Positions 10,536-21,636 are shown, counted from the first letter of the stretch. The stretch: 34,992 bases of DNA from Fibrobacter sp. (GCA_020718045.1 DYDD01000004.1:765-35756), one strand, 5' to 3'. The notes: generated by a model from the letters alone, not told the origin. Numbers and translations: made by a program.

Positions 10536-10565
10536 GCGGGGCCGGAGGGATCCGGCCCCGCTTTG
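10536..10565 (+). terminator. Terminator-like hairpin after degP
   Basis: Perfect 10-bp stem GCGGGGCCGG-AGGGAT-CCGGCCCCGC followed by a short TTT. Confidence 0.6.
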
Positions 10566-10626
10566 CGACGGGGAGCGGCGTGAAGGCTTTCTACCGGTAG
10601 GTGCCCCCCTTCCCCGGGTGGCGTCG

Positions 10627-10655
10627 GGCGCCGGCTCTCCCGCAGGGCCGGCGCC
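10627..10655. terminator. Second hairpin in the degP downstream intergenic region
   Basis: GGCGCCGGC (10627-10635) / GCCGGCGCC (10647-10655), perfect 9-bp stem, followed by TTCGTT. Confidence 0.4.
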
Positions 10656-10743
10656 TTCGTTCGCCCCGCGGCGGGAAAACTGTTTCCGTGGCGAGGCGGC
10701 GTCCGTATCATGGCCCGATCGGTCCGAACGAGAGGGGGTGGTC

Positions 10744-12795
10744 ATGTCGGCGCGGGTCAGGGTGCTGCTGGTCGACGACGACGCGGTCTACCGCGCCGCG
10801 CTCGGCGCCCGTCTGCGGGCCGCCGCCTGCGAGGTGGTCGAGACCGGCGACGGGCAGGAAGCCGTCCGGCTGGTCCGTTCGGACCGCGGTCTCGACATCG
10901 TCGTGGTCGAACTCGCGCCCCCCGGGCTGGACGGCAGCGAGATCATCGGCGAGATCAAGAAGTTCCGCCCGGAGATCCCCGTGCTCGTGCTGACGGGCTC
11001 GGGGTCCGTCGCCTCGGCCATGGACATGGGCAGCCGCGGCGCCTACCGCTACCTCGAGAAATCCGCCGATTTCGAGCTTATCGTCGCGGCCCTCGGCGAG
11101 GCCCGCCACGAGAAGCTGCGCACCATGGCGCGCCACGACATGGCCCTGCCCACCCTGGCCTCGGCGCGGGCCCGCCTGTGGGGGGGGCACAACCACCGGC
11201 CCGCCGTCGTCATCCTGGGGATGCTCCTGCTCGGGGCCGCCTACGCGCTGCCGCCGCCGCCCGGCCTGCTCTCCCTGCTCGGCGCCCCCAAGTCCGCCGC
11301 GACCGCCGTCGCCGCCGACCAGATCGCCGGCTACGCCGAATACCGGGAGATGGACGCCGGGGAGACGATTGCGTCGCACTACGCCCGCTGGCACGGGACG
11401 GCCGCGGATCGGGACGGGCGCGACGGCGGGAGCGCGGCGGCCACCGCCGGCGTCGCCCGCAAGGCCATGCTGATGGTGGCGCTGTTGATGGCGGGAGCGA
11501 TGTTCTGGGCCACCGCCGCGGTGCCGATCGGGATCACGGCGATCTTCGTGGCGGCCGCGCTGTACGCGTTCGGCATCATGCGGCCCGACCAGGTCGCCCA
11601 GGCCTTCGCCAAGGACTCGGTGGTCTTCATCTTCGGCGTGCTGGCCATGTCGCGGGTCATCACGCGCACGGGGCTGGACCGCCGCCTCGGGATGGTGCTG
11701 CTGGCGCCGGTGCGCAGCCTGCCGCTGTTCCTGTTCCTCTTCCTGCCGGTGTTCGCCCTGTCCTGCTCGTTCATCTCGGAGTCGGTGCTGGTGGCGGTGA
11801 TGATGCCGCTGCTGTTGGTCGTCCACGCCGCCTCGGTGCGCGAGCGCGGGGTCGGGCAGGACCGGCAGTTGCTGACGCTGCTGGCGCTGGGGCTGTGCTT
11901 CGCCTCGAACCTGGGCGGGCCGGGCTCGCCGGCGGCGGGTGCCCGCAACGCCGTGATGATCGGCATCCTCGAGGAGTACGGCCGGGCGCCGTCCTTCGTC
12001 GAGTGGCTGCGCTACGGCCTGCCCTTCGTCCCGGTCGCGACCCTGCTGCTGGGCGCGTACCTCGCGGTCGCCTTCCGCAAGACCGTGTTCGGGGTCCGGC
12101 TGGACGCCGCCGCCGCCATCCGGCGCACGGCCGTCACCATGGGTCCCGCCAACCGCGACGAGCGCCTGACCGGCATCGTGTTCGGCGGGGTGATCCTGCT
12201 GTGGATCGCGGCGGGATCGCGCATGGGCATGGGCGGCCCGATCCTGCTCGGCCTGGTGGCCCTGAACCTGCTACAGGTCCTGAAATGGCGCGACGTGATC
12301 AGGATCCCTTGGGAGGTCGTCTTCCTCTACGCCGGCGCCAGCGCCATCGGCAAGGGGCTCGCCGCCACCGGCGGCGCCCTCTACCTGGCCGAGAGCGCGG
12401 TGCGGCTCCTGCCCGAATCCTGGCTGCAGGGATCGGGCCTGCCCCTGGTCGCGGCGCTGCTGGCGGGCGTGACCACGAACTTCATGAGCGACGGCGCCAC
12501 CGTGGCTGCCGTCGGCCCGATCACGGTGCCCATGGCCCGCGCGGCGGCGCAGCACCCCTGGGCGGTGGGCCTGGCCACCGCGTTCGCGTCCTCGTTCGCC
12601 CACATGCTGATCATCGGCACGCCGAGCAACGCCATGGTCTACGCGATGTGCCGGGACCCGATGACGGGCGGGCACCCCGTCTCGCAGCGCGATTTCCTGC
12701 GTCATGGCGCGGCCGTCTTCGTGCTGAGCTTCGTCGTGCTGTGGTTCTGGACGATGACGACGTACTGGCAATGGCTCGGTTTCCCCGCGTCATGA
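10744..12795 (+). CDS. Receiver domain fused to an SLC13/DASS-like (divalent anion:Na+ symporter-type) transporter
   Basis: ATG 10744; receiver MSARVRVLLVDDDAVYRAALGARLRAAACEVVETGDGQEAVRL..DIVVVELAPPGLDGSEII..PVLVLTGSGS..YRYLEKSADF; then transporter with SVVFIFGVLAMSRVITRTGLDRRLG, CFASNLGGPGSPAAGARNAVMIGIL, GLAATGGALYLAES, AGVTTNFMSDGATVAAVGPI and LIIGTPSNAMVYAM motifs. Confidence 0.85.
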   Translation: MSARVRVLLVDDDAVYRAALGARLRAAACEVVETGDGQEAVRLVRSDRGLDIVVVELAPPGLDGSEIIGEIKKFRPEIPVLVLTGSGSVASAMDMGSRGAYRYLEKSADFELIVAALGEARHEKLRTMARHDMALPTLASARARLWGGHNHRPAVVILGMLLLGAAYALPPPPGLLSLLGAPKSAATAVAADQIAGYAEYREMDAGETIASHYARWHGTAADRDGRDGGSAAATAGVARKAMLMVALLMAGAMFWATAAVPIGITAIFVAAALYAFGIMRPDQVAQAFAKDSVVFIFGVLAMSRVITRTGLDRRLGMVLLAPVRSLPLFLFLFLPVFALSCSFISESVLVAVMMPLLLVVHAASVRERGVGQDRQLLTLLALGLCFASNLGGPGSPAAGARNAVMIGILEEYGRAPSFVEWLRYGLPFVPVATLLLGAYLAVAFRKTVFGVRLDAAAAIRRTAVTMGPANRDERLTGIVFGGVILLWIAAGSRMGMGGPILLGLVALNLLQVLKWRDVIRIPWEVVFLYAGASAIGKGLAATGGALYLAESAVRLLPESWLQGSGLPLVAALLAGVTTNFMSDGATVAAVGPITVPMARAAAQHPWAVGLATAFASSFAHMLIIGTPSNAMVYAMCRDPMTGGHPVSQRDFLRHGAAVFVLSFVVLWFWTMTTYWQWLGFPAS

Positions 12796-12820
12796 CGGCG
12801 CGGGCAGCAAGGAGAAGACC

Positions 12821-13681
12821 ATGACCCCCAAGTCGAAGGACAAGGCGCCCGACGGCGACCGCACCGCCCGGCACGTCGAGCCCGAGACGAGCCGCCATCG
12901 CAGCAAGCTGCCCGGCGACCTGTACGACAAGGAGATGGCCCGGCTCGAGGTCGAGCTGGTCAAGCTCCAGGCCTGGATCCGGCACGCCGGCCTGAAGGTC
13001 GTGGTGATCTTCGAGGGGCGCGACGCGGCCGGCAAGGGCGGCGTCATCAAGCGGATCACCGAACCGCTGAACCCCCGCATCGCGCGCGTCGTCGCCCTGG
13101 GCGTGCCGACCGAACGCGAGAAGACCCAGTGGTACTTCCAGCGCTACATCGCCCACCTGCCGGGGGCCGGCGAGATGGTGCTGTTCGACCGCAGCTGGTA
13201 CAACCGCGCCGGCGTCGAACGGGTCATGGGCTTCTGCAGCGACGAGGAGCACCAGGAGTTCCTGCGCTGCTGCCCCGAGTTCGAGCGCATGCTGGTGCGT
13301 TCCGGGATCCTGCTGGTCAAGTACTGGTTCTCCGTCAGCGACGACGAGCAGGAGCGGCGCTTCAGGGACCGCCTCTCCGATCCCACCAAGCGCTGGAAGC
13401 TCAGTCCCATGGATGTGGAGTCGCGGTCCCGGTGGGTGGAGTACTCGCGCGCCAAGGACGAGATGTTCGCCCACACCGACATCAAGCAGGCGCCGTGGTA
13501 CGTGGTCGACGGGGACGACAAGAAGCGCGCGCGGCTGAACTGCATCAGCCATCTGCTGGGCTTGATCCCCTACGAGGACCTGACGCCTGAGCCGGTCACG
13601 CTGCCGCCGCGGCTGACGGGGGCGGAGTACGTGAGGCCGCCGCTGAGCGACCAGACGTTCGTGCCGGAGCTGTATCCGTAG
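12821..13681 (+). CDS. ppk2: Polyphosphate kinase 2 family protein
   Basis: Walker A VIFEGRDAAGKGGVIKRITEPLNPR, Walker B VLFDRSWYNRAGVERVMGFC, lid-region RFRDRLSDPTKRWKLSPMDVESRSRWVEYSRAKDEMF. Confidence 0.95.
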   Translation: MTPKSKDKAPDGDRTARHVEPETSRHRSKLPGDLYDKEMARLEVELVKLQAWIRHAGLKVVVIFEGRDAAGKGGVIKRITEPLNPRIARVVALGVPTEREKTQWYFQRYIAHLPGAGEMVLFDRSWYNRAGVERVMGFCSDEEHQEFLRCCPEFERMLVRSGILLVKYWFSVSDDEQERRFRDRLSDPTKRWKLSPMDVESRSRWVEYSRAKDEMFAHTDIKQAPWYVVDGDDKKRARLNCISHLLGLIPYEDLTPEPVTLPPRLTGAEYVRPPLSDQTFVPELYP

Positions 13682-13688
13682 GTGGTCG

Positions 13689-15191
<1,503 letters not shown>

Positions 15192-15430
15192 GCCGGTCCC
15201 TCCCTTCCCCCGCGGCATCGGCGGGTGGCGCCGCAGGCACAATGTAGCGGCGATCGGGGGTGCATGTCCAGGTTCGGCGACGACCCGGCCTCGACGCTGA
15301 CGCCGGCATGGTGCATTCTGGTGGGACGCGGCGGCCGGCGCCCGGGGTCGTCCCGCAGGAACGGGCCCGATCGCGCGTTCCGTGGCGTTGGCGTTCCTGG
15401 ACGACGGACCGGTGCGACCCGAGGTGGGGC

Positions 15431-16714
15431 ATGAAGAAATGGCTGATCCTGGCGGCGATCGCGGCGGCGGCTGGTGCCGTCGCCTGGTTCCTGACCCGCG
15501 GCGACGACGGGGGGGGCGAGACCTACCGTCTGGCGGAGGTGTCCCGCGGCGACGTCGAGGAGGTCGTCACCAGCACCGGCACCCTCGACGCGGTGACCAA
15601 GGTGCAGGTCGGCACCCAGGTGTCCGGCCTGATCGCGACCATCGGCGCGGACTTCAACGACCGCGTGTCGGCCGGCCAGGTCATCGCGGTCATCGACACC
15701 ACGCTGCTGGCGAGCGAGGTGCGCAGCGCCCGGGCGAACGTGGCCCGCGCCGAGGCCGAGCGCAACGACGCGCAGCGGGAGCTGGCCCGCACGCAGGAGC
15801 TGTTCCGCGAGCAGCTGGTGTCCCAGACGGACCTCGACAAGGCGCTCTACGCGGCCGAATCGTCCGCGGCCTCGCTGGTCTCGGCCAGGGTCGGGCTGGA
15901 CCGCGCGAGCAACAACCTGAAGTACGCCACGATCCGCGCGCCCATCTCCGGCACCGTGGTCGAGCGCAACGTGGACGTGGGGCAGACGGTCGCGGCCAAC
16001 TTCTCGGCGCCCCAGCTCTTCCTGATCGCCGAGGACCTGGCGCGGATGCAGATCCTGGCCGCGGTCGACGAGAGCGACATCGGCAAGATCGTCGAGGGCC
16101 GGCCCGCCCGCTTCACCGTCCAGGCCCACGACGACGAGCAGTTCCAGGGGACGGTGCGCCAGGTCCGGCTGCAGTCGACGGTCGCGGAGAACGTCGTCAA
16201 CTACACCGTGGTGGTGGACGTGGACAACACCGACGGCCGCCTGCTGCCCGGCATGACCGCCACCGTGGACTTCGTCGTCAGCCGGGCGGAATCCGTCCTG
16301 ACCGTCCCGAACGCCGCGCTGCGCTTCAAGCCCACCGAGGCCATGGTCGCGGCCCTCCAGGCGCGCCGCGCGAAGATGGCCGCCGAGGGGGGGCGCGGCG
16401 CGGGCGCAGGCGGACCGGGCGCAGGCGGATCGGGTGCTGGAGGTCAAGGCGCCGGCATGCACGGCGGCGGCGCGGGCTTCGCCGGCGGCGCGAAACCGAC
16501 GCTCCTGTGGTACCAGGACGAGGACGGCACGATCGGCGCCCGGCCGGTGCGCGTCGGCGTGAGCGACGGCACGGTCACCGAGATCACGGCGCCCTGGCTC
16601 CGGGAGGGGCTCCAGGCGGTGGCCGGGGTCACCGGCGGGACGGTCGCCGCGACATCGACCAACCCGTTCCAGTCCCAGCCCGCCGGCTCGCGCCCGCCGC
16701 CGGGCGGGTTCTAG
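15431..16714 (+). CDS. macA: MacA-like periplasmic adaptor (HlyD/RND-MFP family)
   Basis: N-terminal membrane anchor [44 protein letters not shown]; coiled-coil hairpin; [39 protein letters not shown]. Confidence 0.9.
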   Translation: MKKWLILAAIAAAAGAVAWFLTRGDDGGGETYRLAEVSRGDVEEVVTSTGTLDAVTKVQVGTQVSGLIATIGADFNDRVSAGQVIAVIDTTLLASEVRSARANVARAEAERNDAQRELARTQELFREQLVSQTDLDKALYAAESSAASLVSARVGLDRASNNLKYATIRAPISGTVVERNVDVGQTVAANFSAPQLFLIAEDLARMQILAAVDESDIGKIVEGRPARFTVQAHDDEQFQGTVRQVRLQSTVAENVVNYTVVVDVDNTDGRLLPGMTATVDFVVSRAESVLTVPNAALRFKPTEAMVAALQARRAKMAAEGGRGAGAGGPGAGGSGAGGQGAGMHGGGAGFAGGAKPTLLWYQDEDGTIGARPVRVGVSDGTVTEITAPWLREGLQAVAGVTGGTVAATSTNPFQSQPAGSRPPPGGF

Positions 16715-16751
16715 GCCGCACCGATCGGGAACGCAGCCGGGAGGACCGCGC

Positions 16752-17485
<734 letters not shown>

Positions 17486-17489
<4 letters not shown>

Positions 17490-18703
17490 GGGCGACGACC
17501 CTGGTGCGCCTGGCGGCGCGCAGCATCCGCCGCAACGTCATGCGGACCCTGCTGACCATGCTGGGGATCATCATCGGCGTGGCGGCGGTCCTGGTGATGG
17601 TCGCCGTGGGCGAGGGGGCGCGCTCCCAGATCCGCCACAGCATCCAGAACCTGGGCTCGAACATGATCGTGATCACGCCCGGCGCCAGCCAGCAGGGCGG
17701 CGTCAGCCACGGCGCCGGCAGCTTCAACCGCCTGACGGTCGATGACGCGACCGCCCTGCGGCGCGAAAGCACGCTGCTGGCGGCCGTCTCCCCCGTGATC
17801 TTCGCGCCGGCGCAGATCGTCGGCGGCACCGGCAACTGGCGGGCGGTGTGCTACGGCGTCGACGCCGGCTACCGCGAGATCCGCGACTGGGACGTCTCGA
17901 GCGGCCGCTACTTCGACGCCGCCGACCAGCGCGGCATGAAGAAGGTCTGCCTGCTCGGTGCCACCGTCGCCAAGCAGCTCTTCCCGGACGCCGACCCCGT
18001 CGGCCAGACGGTCCGCCTGCGCGACGTGCCCTTCCACGTCATCGGCGTGCTGGCGGCCAAAGGGCAGAACGCCCAGGGCGCCGACCAGGACGACGTCGTG
18101 CTGGCCCCGTACACGACCGTCCGCACCCGCCTGGCCGGCCGCATGTTCATCGCGCAGATCCTGGCCAGCACGTCCAGCCCCGGCGACCTGCCCGCCGCCC
18201 AGCAGGAGATCGCCGCGATCATGCGCGAGGCGCACGGGCTGGCCGCCTGGGAGGCCGACGACTTCCAGGTGCGCAACCAGACCGATCTGGCCGAGACGGC
18301 GTCGGCCACCACCGAGGTGATGACGATGCTGCTGGCGGCCATCGCCAGCATCTCGCTGCTGGTGGGCGGCATCGGCATCATGAACATCATGCTGGTGTCG
18401 GTGACCGAGCGCACGCGCGAGATCGGCATCCGCATGGCCGTGGGCGCCCGCGGCTCCGACGTGCTGACCCAGTTCCTGGTCGAGAGCACGGTGCTGTGCC
18501 TCGGCGGCGGCGTCATCGGCGTGGGGGTGGGCGTCGCCGGCGCCTGGATCCTGGGGCGCACCGCCGGCTGGGCCACCGTGGTGCAGCCGCAGACGATGCT
18601 GTTGGCGCTGGGGTTCGCGGCGGCGGTCGGGATCTTCTTCGGGTATTACCCGGCGCGCAAGGCGGCGGCGCTGGATCCGATCGAGGCGCTGCGGTACGAG
18701 TAG
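17486..18703 (+). CDS. macB: MacB-type ABC transporter permease (FtsX/MacB_PCD)
   Basis: ATGA overlap with the ATPase gene; MRTLLTMLGIIIGVAAVLVMVAVGEGA...ISLLVGGIGIMNIMLVSVTERTREIGIRMAVGARGSDVLTQFLVES...YPARKAAALDPIEALRYE. Confidence 0.95.
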
Positions 18704-18937
18704 GTTCTGGCCACGGAATTGTCCCTGCCCATGCGGTGTTGCGACTTGGCTCCACACATCCTGCGGTGACAGGGGGCGCTCGTCGGGCACATCCTGTGCC
18801 CGACTCGCTTGGCCTTCCGGCCCTTTCGCCATCCTGGCTCCAGGGCCTGCAGGACACCCCTGTCACCACAGGATGTGTGGAGCCAAGTCGAACGGCAGCG
18901 TGGATATGGGCAGGGACGATTTCGTGGCTTGGACCGC
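18704..18937. mobile_element. MITE-like palindromic element with flanking 8-bp direct repeats
   Basis: Left arm 18711-18775 vs right arm 18857-18927: CCACG[G/A]AAT[T/C]GTCCCTGCCCAT and CGACTTGGCTCCACACATCCTG[C/T]GGTGACAGGGG in inverted orientation. Direct repeat ACGAGTAG at 18696-18703 and 18938-18945. Confidence 0.65.
18782..18804. repeat. Nested hairpin inside the palindromic element
   Basis: GTCGGGCAC-ATCCT-GTGCCCGAC, perfect 9-bp stem. Confidence 0.7.
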
Positions 18938-19018
18938 ACGAGTAGACCATGGCCAGGATCGATGCTCGGGCCGACTTCGGGCTTGATCAGTGCCTCTGCT
19001 CTTGTACAATCCACGGAC

Positions 19019-20182
19019 ATGAGCACGCGGCCCCACCTTCGAGCGCATCTAGGACTGCACGGATGGAGCGGAGCCGTTCGGTGGTTCTGCCTCGCCGCTT
19101 CAGGTCTGGTCTGCGTTGCGGGTGCCGCCGCCGAGATCCCGTATCTGGGAACGTCCCTGCATGATTCCACGCAGATCCGGGGGATCTGCGCCGCGATCAG
19201 TGCCGTCGACGCTCCCGCGGAGGCCCGAGCCGAGTTCGTGACCGGGCTGCCCCTGGATCGCGATCGTCTGGACCTGGCCCTGGTCGACGTTCCGGTCGGC
19301 CTCACGCGGTTCCATGTCTCCATGTCCGCCGGGGGATACGACAGCGTGGCGGTGCGCGTCTATGCGCAATTCTGGCTGCGTTCGGTGGCCGCCGATTCGC
19401 TGCTGGCGCGGCGCACCCTGATCCACGAGTACATCCATGCGATCCTGCGACAACACATGCATCAGGACGACTACTCGCGATTGCCGGAGTGGTTCCAAGA
19501 GGGTGTCGCGACCTATCTCAGCGGAGAGCACGGCGATCGGTTGCGGGTGGCGCTCGCCCATCACTGGCGCGACCCGCAGGCCCTCCACGTTGGATTGGCC
19601 GAAGGTCCGGCAGTCGCGGAGCGTGTCGCCGGCTCCTGGTGGTTCGCCGCTCTCGACCACCGCTACGGGCCGGAATCCACCCGGCGGTGCCTCGCGGCGC
19701 TGGTCGCCGGCCACAACCTGGTGGATGCGCTCGCGCCGTTCGGTTGCAGCATCGATGATCTCTGGCGGGTCGCGGAAGGGATCGCCGCGTCAGAGGTGCA
19801 GTCGTTGACCGGCGAGTGCGCCGCCCGATTGCGCGAGTGCATGGAGGCCGGGTCCCTGGACTCGGAGCAACGCCGGAAGCGTTTCGGGGAGCTGATCAAG
19901 AAGCACCGCGGCACCTATGCCGCCGAATTCGCCCTTTATTTGGCGGCGAAACTCTCCTACGAGTTGCTGTACCTGCAGGATGCCCGCAGGTACCTGGACG
20001 AGCTGGCGAGCTGCCCCCGCGACTACGGGTACGGAGACGATGCCCTCTACTTGCGACTCCGGATCGCAGCCGAGTGCCACCGCGACGCCGAGGCCCGACG
20101 GTACTGTCGAGAATACTTCTCGCTGTGGCCGGACGGCGCATACTGGGGAAGGGTCATGACGATCTGCAGGGAACTGCCTTGA
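19019..20182 (+). CDS. Peptidase-MA-like zinc metallopeptidase-fold secreted protein
   Basis: Signal-like N-terminus WFCLAASGLVCVAGAAAE; RRTLIHEYIHAILRQHMHQDDYSRLPEWFQEGVATYLSG (HExxH-like HEYIH plus downstream Glu). Confidence 0.7.
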   Translation: MSTRPHLRAHLGLHGWSGAVRWFCLAASGLVCVAGAAAEIPYLGTSLHDSTQIRGICAAISAVDAPAEARAEFVTGLPLDRDRLDLALVDVPVGLTRFHVSMSAGGYDSVAVRVYAQFWLRSVAADSLLARRTLIHEYIHAILRQHMHQDDYSRLPEWFQEGVATYLSGEHGDRLRVALAHHWRDPQALHVGLAEGPAVAERVAGSWWFAALDHRYGPESTRRCLAALVAGHNLVDALAPFGCSIDDLWRVAEGIAASEVQSLTGECAARLRECMEAGSLDSEQRRKRFGELIKKHRGTYAAEFALYLAAKLSYELLYLQDARRYLDELASCPRDYGYGDDALYLRLRIAAECHRDAEARRYCREYFSLWPDGAYWGRVMTICRELP

Positions 20183-20370
20183 GGGCGCCGCATGCCGGCG
20201 TGTCTTGTGAGGCACCCCGGCCAGGTCCGTGATCCGGCTAGCCTCTTCCCCGCCCGCACGATCAACGAAACCGGACATAATGTTCCGTCGGGTGCCTGCT
20301 TCGCGGCATTGCTGGATGAGGAATCCCGACGCCCGGCGTTGTGCAGGTTGACCCTGATCAGATAGGCAAC

Positions 20371-21636
20371 ATGTCTGAGCATGGCCACACATTCGGACTG
20401 AAGCGGCTCTTGCTGCGAATCCTGCTCGCGATCGCGCTGATCTGGCAATTCGGCGGCGTGCTGCTGCCCTTCCCACGCTGTAAGGTGGAGAAAATCCAGG
20501 TTGCATCCCTGATCGCCTTGGCCGTGGACCTGGATGTCGCCGGGAGGCGCATCTACCTGGACATGCACTATCCCGAGGACAAGGTGCTGCTCTGCGATCC
20601 CGGGGATGACGGGAGCAATGGCATCCCCTACGAACCCAATTATAAGATCGGTTCGCCTTTCATCGAGCCTCATCGGCGAGAGGGGGTCTTTCTGCCGTCC
20701 CCCGGGTTCCCGCTGTCGCCGGTGAAGTGTGCGCCCGAGGCTCTGGGCACGGTGCTGACCCTGTACGGCATGAGCGGCGAGGCCATGGCCCGGGTCGAGG
20801 GGAAGCCTTGGGAGAAACCGCTGCTGGACATCGCGGTACGAGGATTTCTCGGCCGGCAGGACACCCTGGCGGTGACCTACATCCCGAGGCTGCGCGTCGA
20901 GCAGTTGATTCGCGGGGAATGGATGCAATTGACTCAATTCAACATCGTGGGGATGTGGTACTACTGCGCTCCCGAGGATACGGTGCGCATCCGGATGTGC
21001 GCGGCGGCGATGAAGGCCGTGTTTCTTCGGGATCGCGTGCTGGTGAAGCCGGCGACCGAGGAAGAACGATCTGCACTCGACGTGATCGTCCGTACACCGC
21101 GCACCGAGGGCAGCGGTTGGCCCTACTACCATTCCTGGGAGTGGAAGAACGGCAAGGAGTTCTTTAAAACGTTCCAAGCGGATACGTTGTCGATCGGCGA
21201 GTGGTTCGAGTTGGATTACCCGCTTATGCCACGTACCAGGCTGTTCTCACTCGATGTGATCGTCGAATGCCGGGGATTACCCGATTATGTGCAACTAACC
21301 GAATTCCACGACCCCACACTAGCCATCCTGGGCCATGAATCACCGAACACCCTCATGCGCTGGCCGTTGGTCCCGACACCATCCGGGCTTGCGGCCGGAG
21401 ACTCCGCAGGCGTCAGCTACCCCGGCGGCTACGTCTTCCCGCGCTGGGCGTTTTTGAAGCAGCTCGAGATGGGGTTCTGGTCTGGTGGCGATGACATCAC
21501 GAACCCGAATGTCCAGCACTACAAGATTGAGATCGATCGTCGGAATGAGGAGATCCGCCGCGAGCGTCTGGCAGAGCGGGAGCGGAAACGTCGGCATGGT
21601 CCGATACCGGAAACGCCGAAACAGGACGATCAATAA
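20371..21636 (+). CDS. Hypothetical membrane-anchored protein
   Basis: 421 aa from ATG 20371; N-terminal hydrophobic segment LLLRILLAIALIWQFGGVLLPF; charged C-terminal helix; no family recognised. Confidence 0.65.
   Translation: MSEHGHTFGLKRLLLRILLAIALIWQFGGVLLPFPRCKVEKIQVASLIALAVDLDVAGRRIYLDMHYPEDKVLLCDPGDDGSNGIPYEPNYKIGSPFIEPHRREGVFLPSPGFPLSPVKCAPEALGTVLTLYGMSGEAMARVEGKPWEKPLLDIAVRGFLGRQDTLAVTYIPRLRVEQLIRGEWMQLTQFNIVGMWYYCAPEDTVRIRMCAAAMKAVFLRDRVLVKPATEEERSALDVIVRTPRTEGSGWPYYHSWEWKNGKEFFKTFQADTLSIGEWFELDYPLMPRTRLFSLDVIVECRGLPDYVQLTEFHDPTLAILGHESPNTLMRWPLVPTPSGLAAGDSAGVSYPGGYVFPRWAFLKQLEMGFWSGGDDITNPNVQHYKIEIDRRNEEIRRERLAERERKRRHGPIPETPKQDDQ

Noticed and set aside
10591-10600. Perfect palindrome CTACCGGTAG
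   Set aside because: Short, single occurrence, with no promoter context I could support.
15192-15430. Sigma54 promoter between the NtrC-type regulator and macA
   Set aside because: No element with acceptable GG-N10-GC spacing and flanking consensus was seen on either strand.
18809-19018. N-terminal extension of the metallopeptidase ORF back to 18809
   Set aside because: It runs through the palindromic element; the signal-peptide-like segment follows the ATG at 19019.
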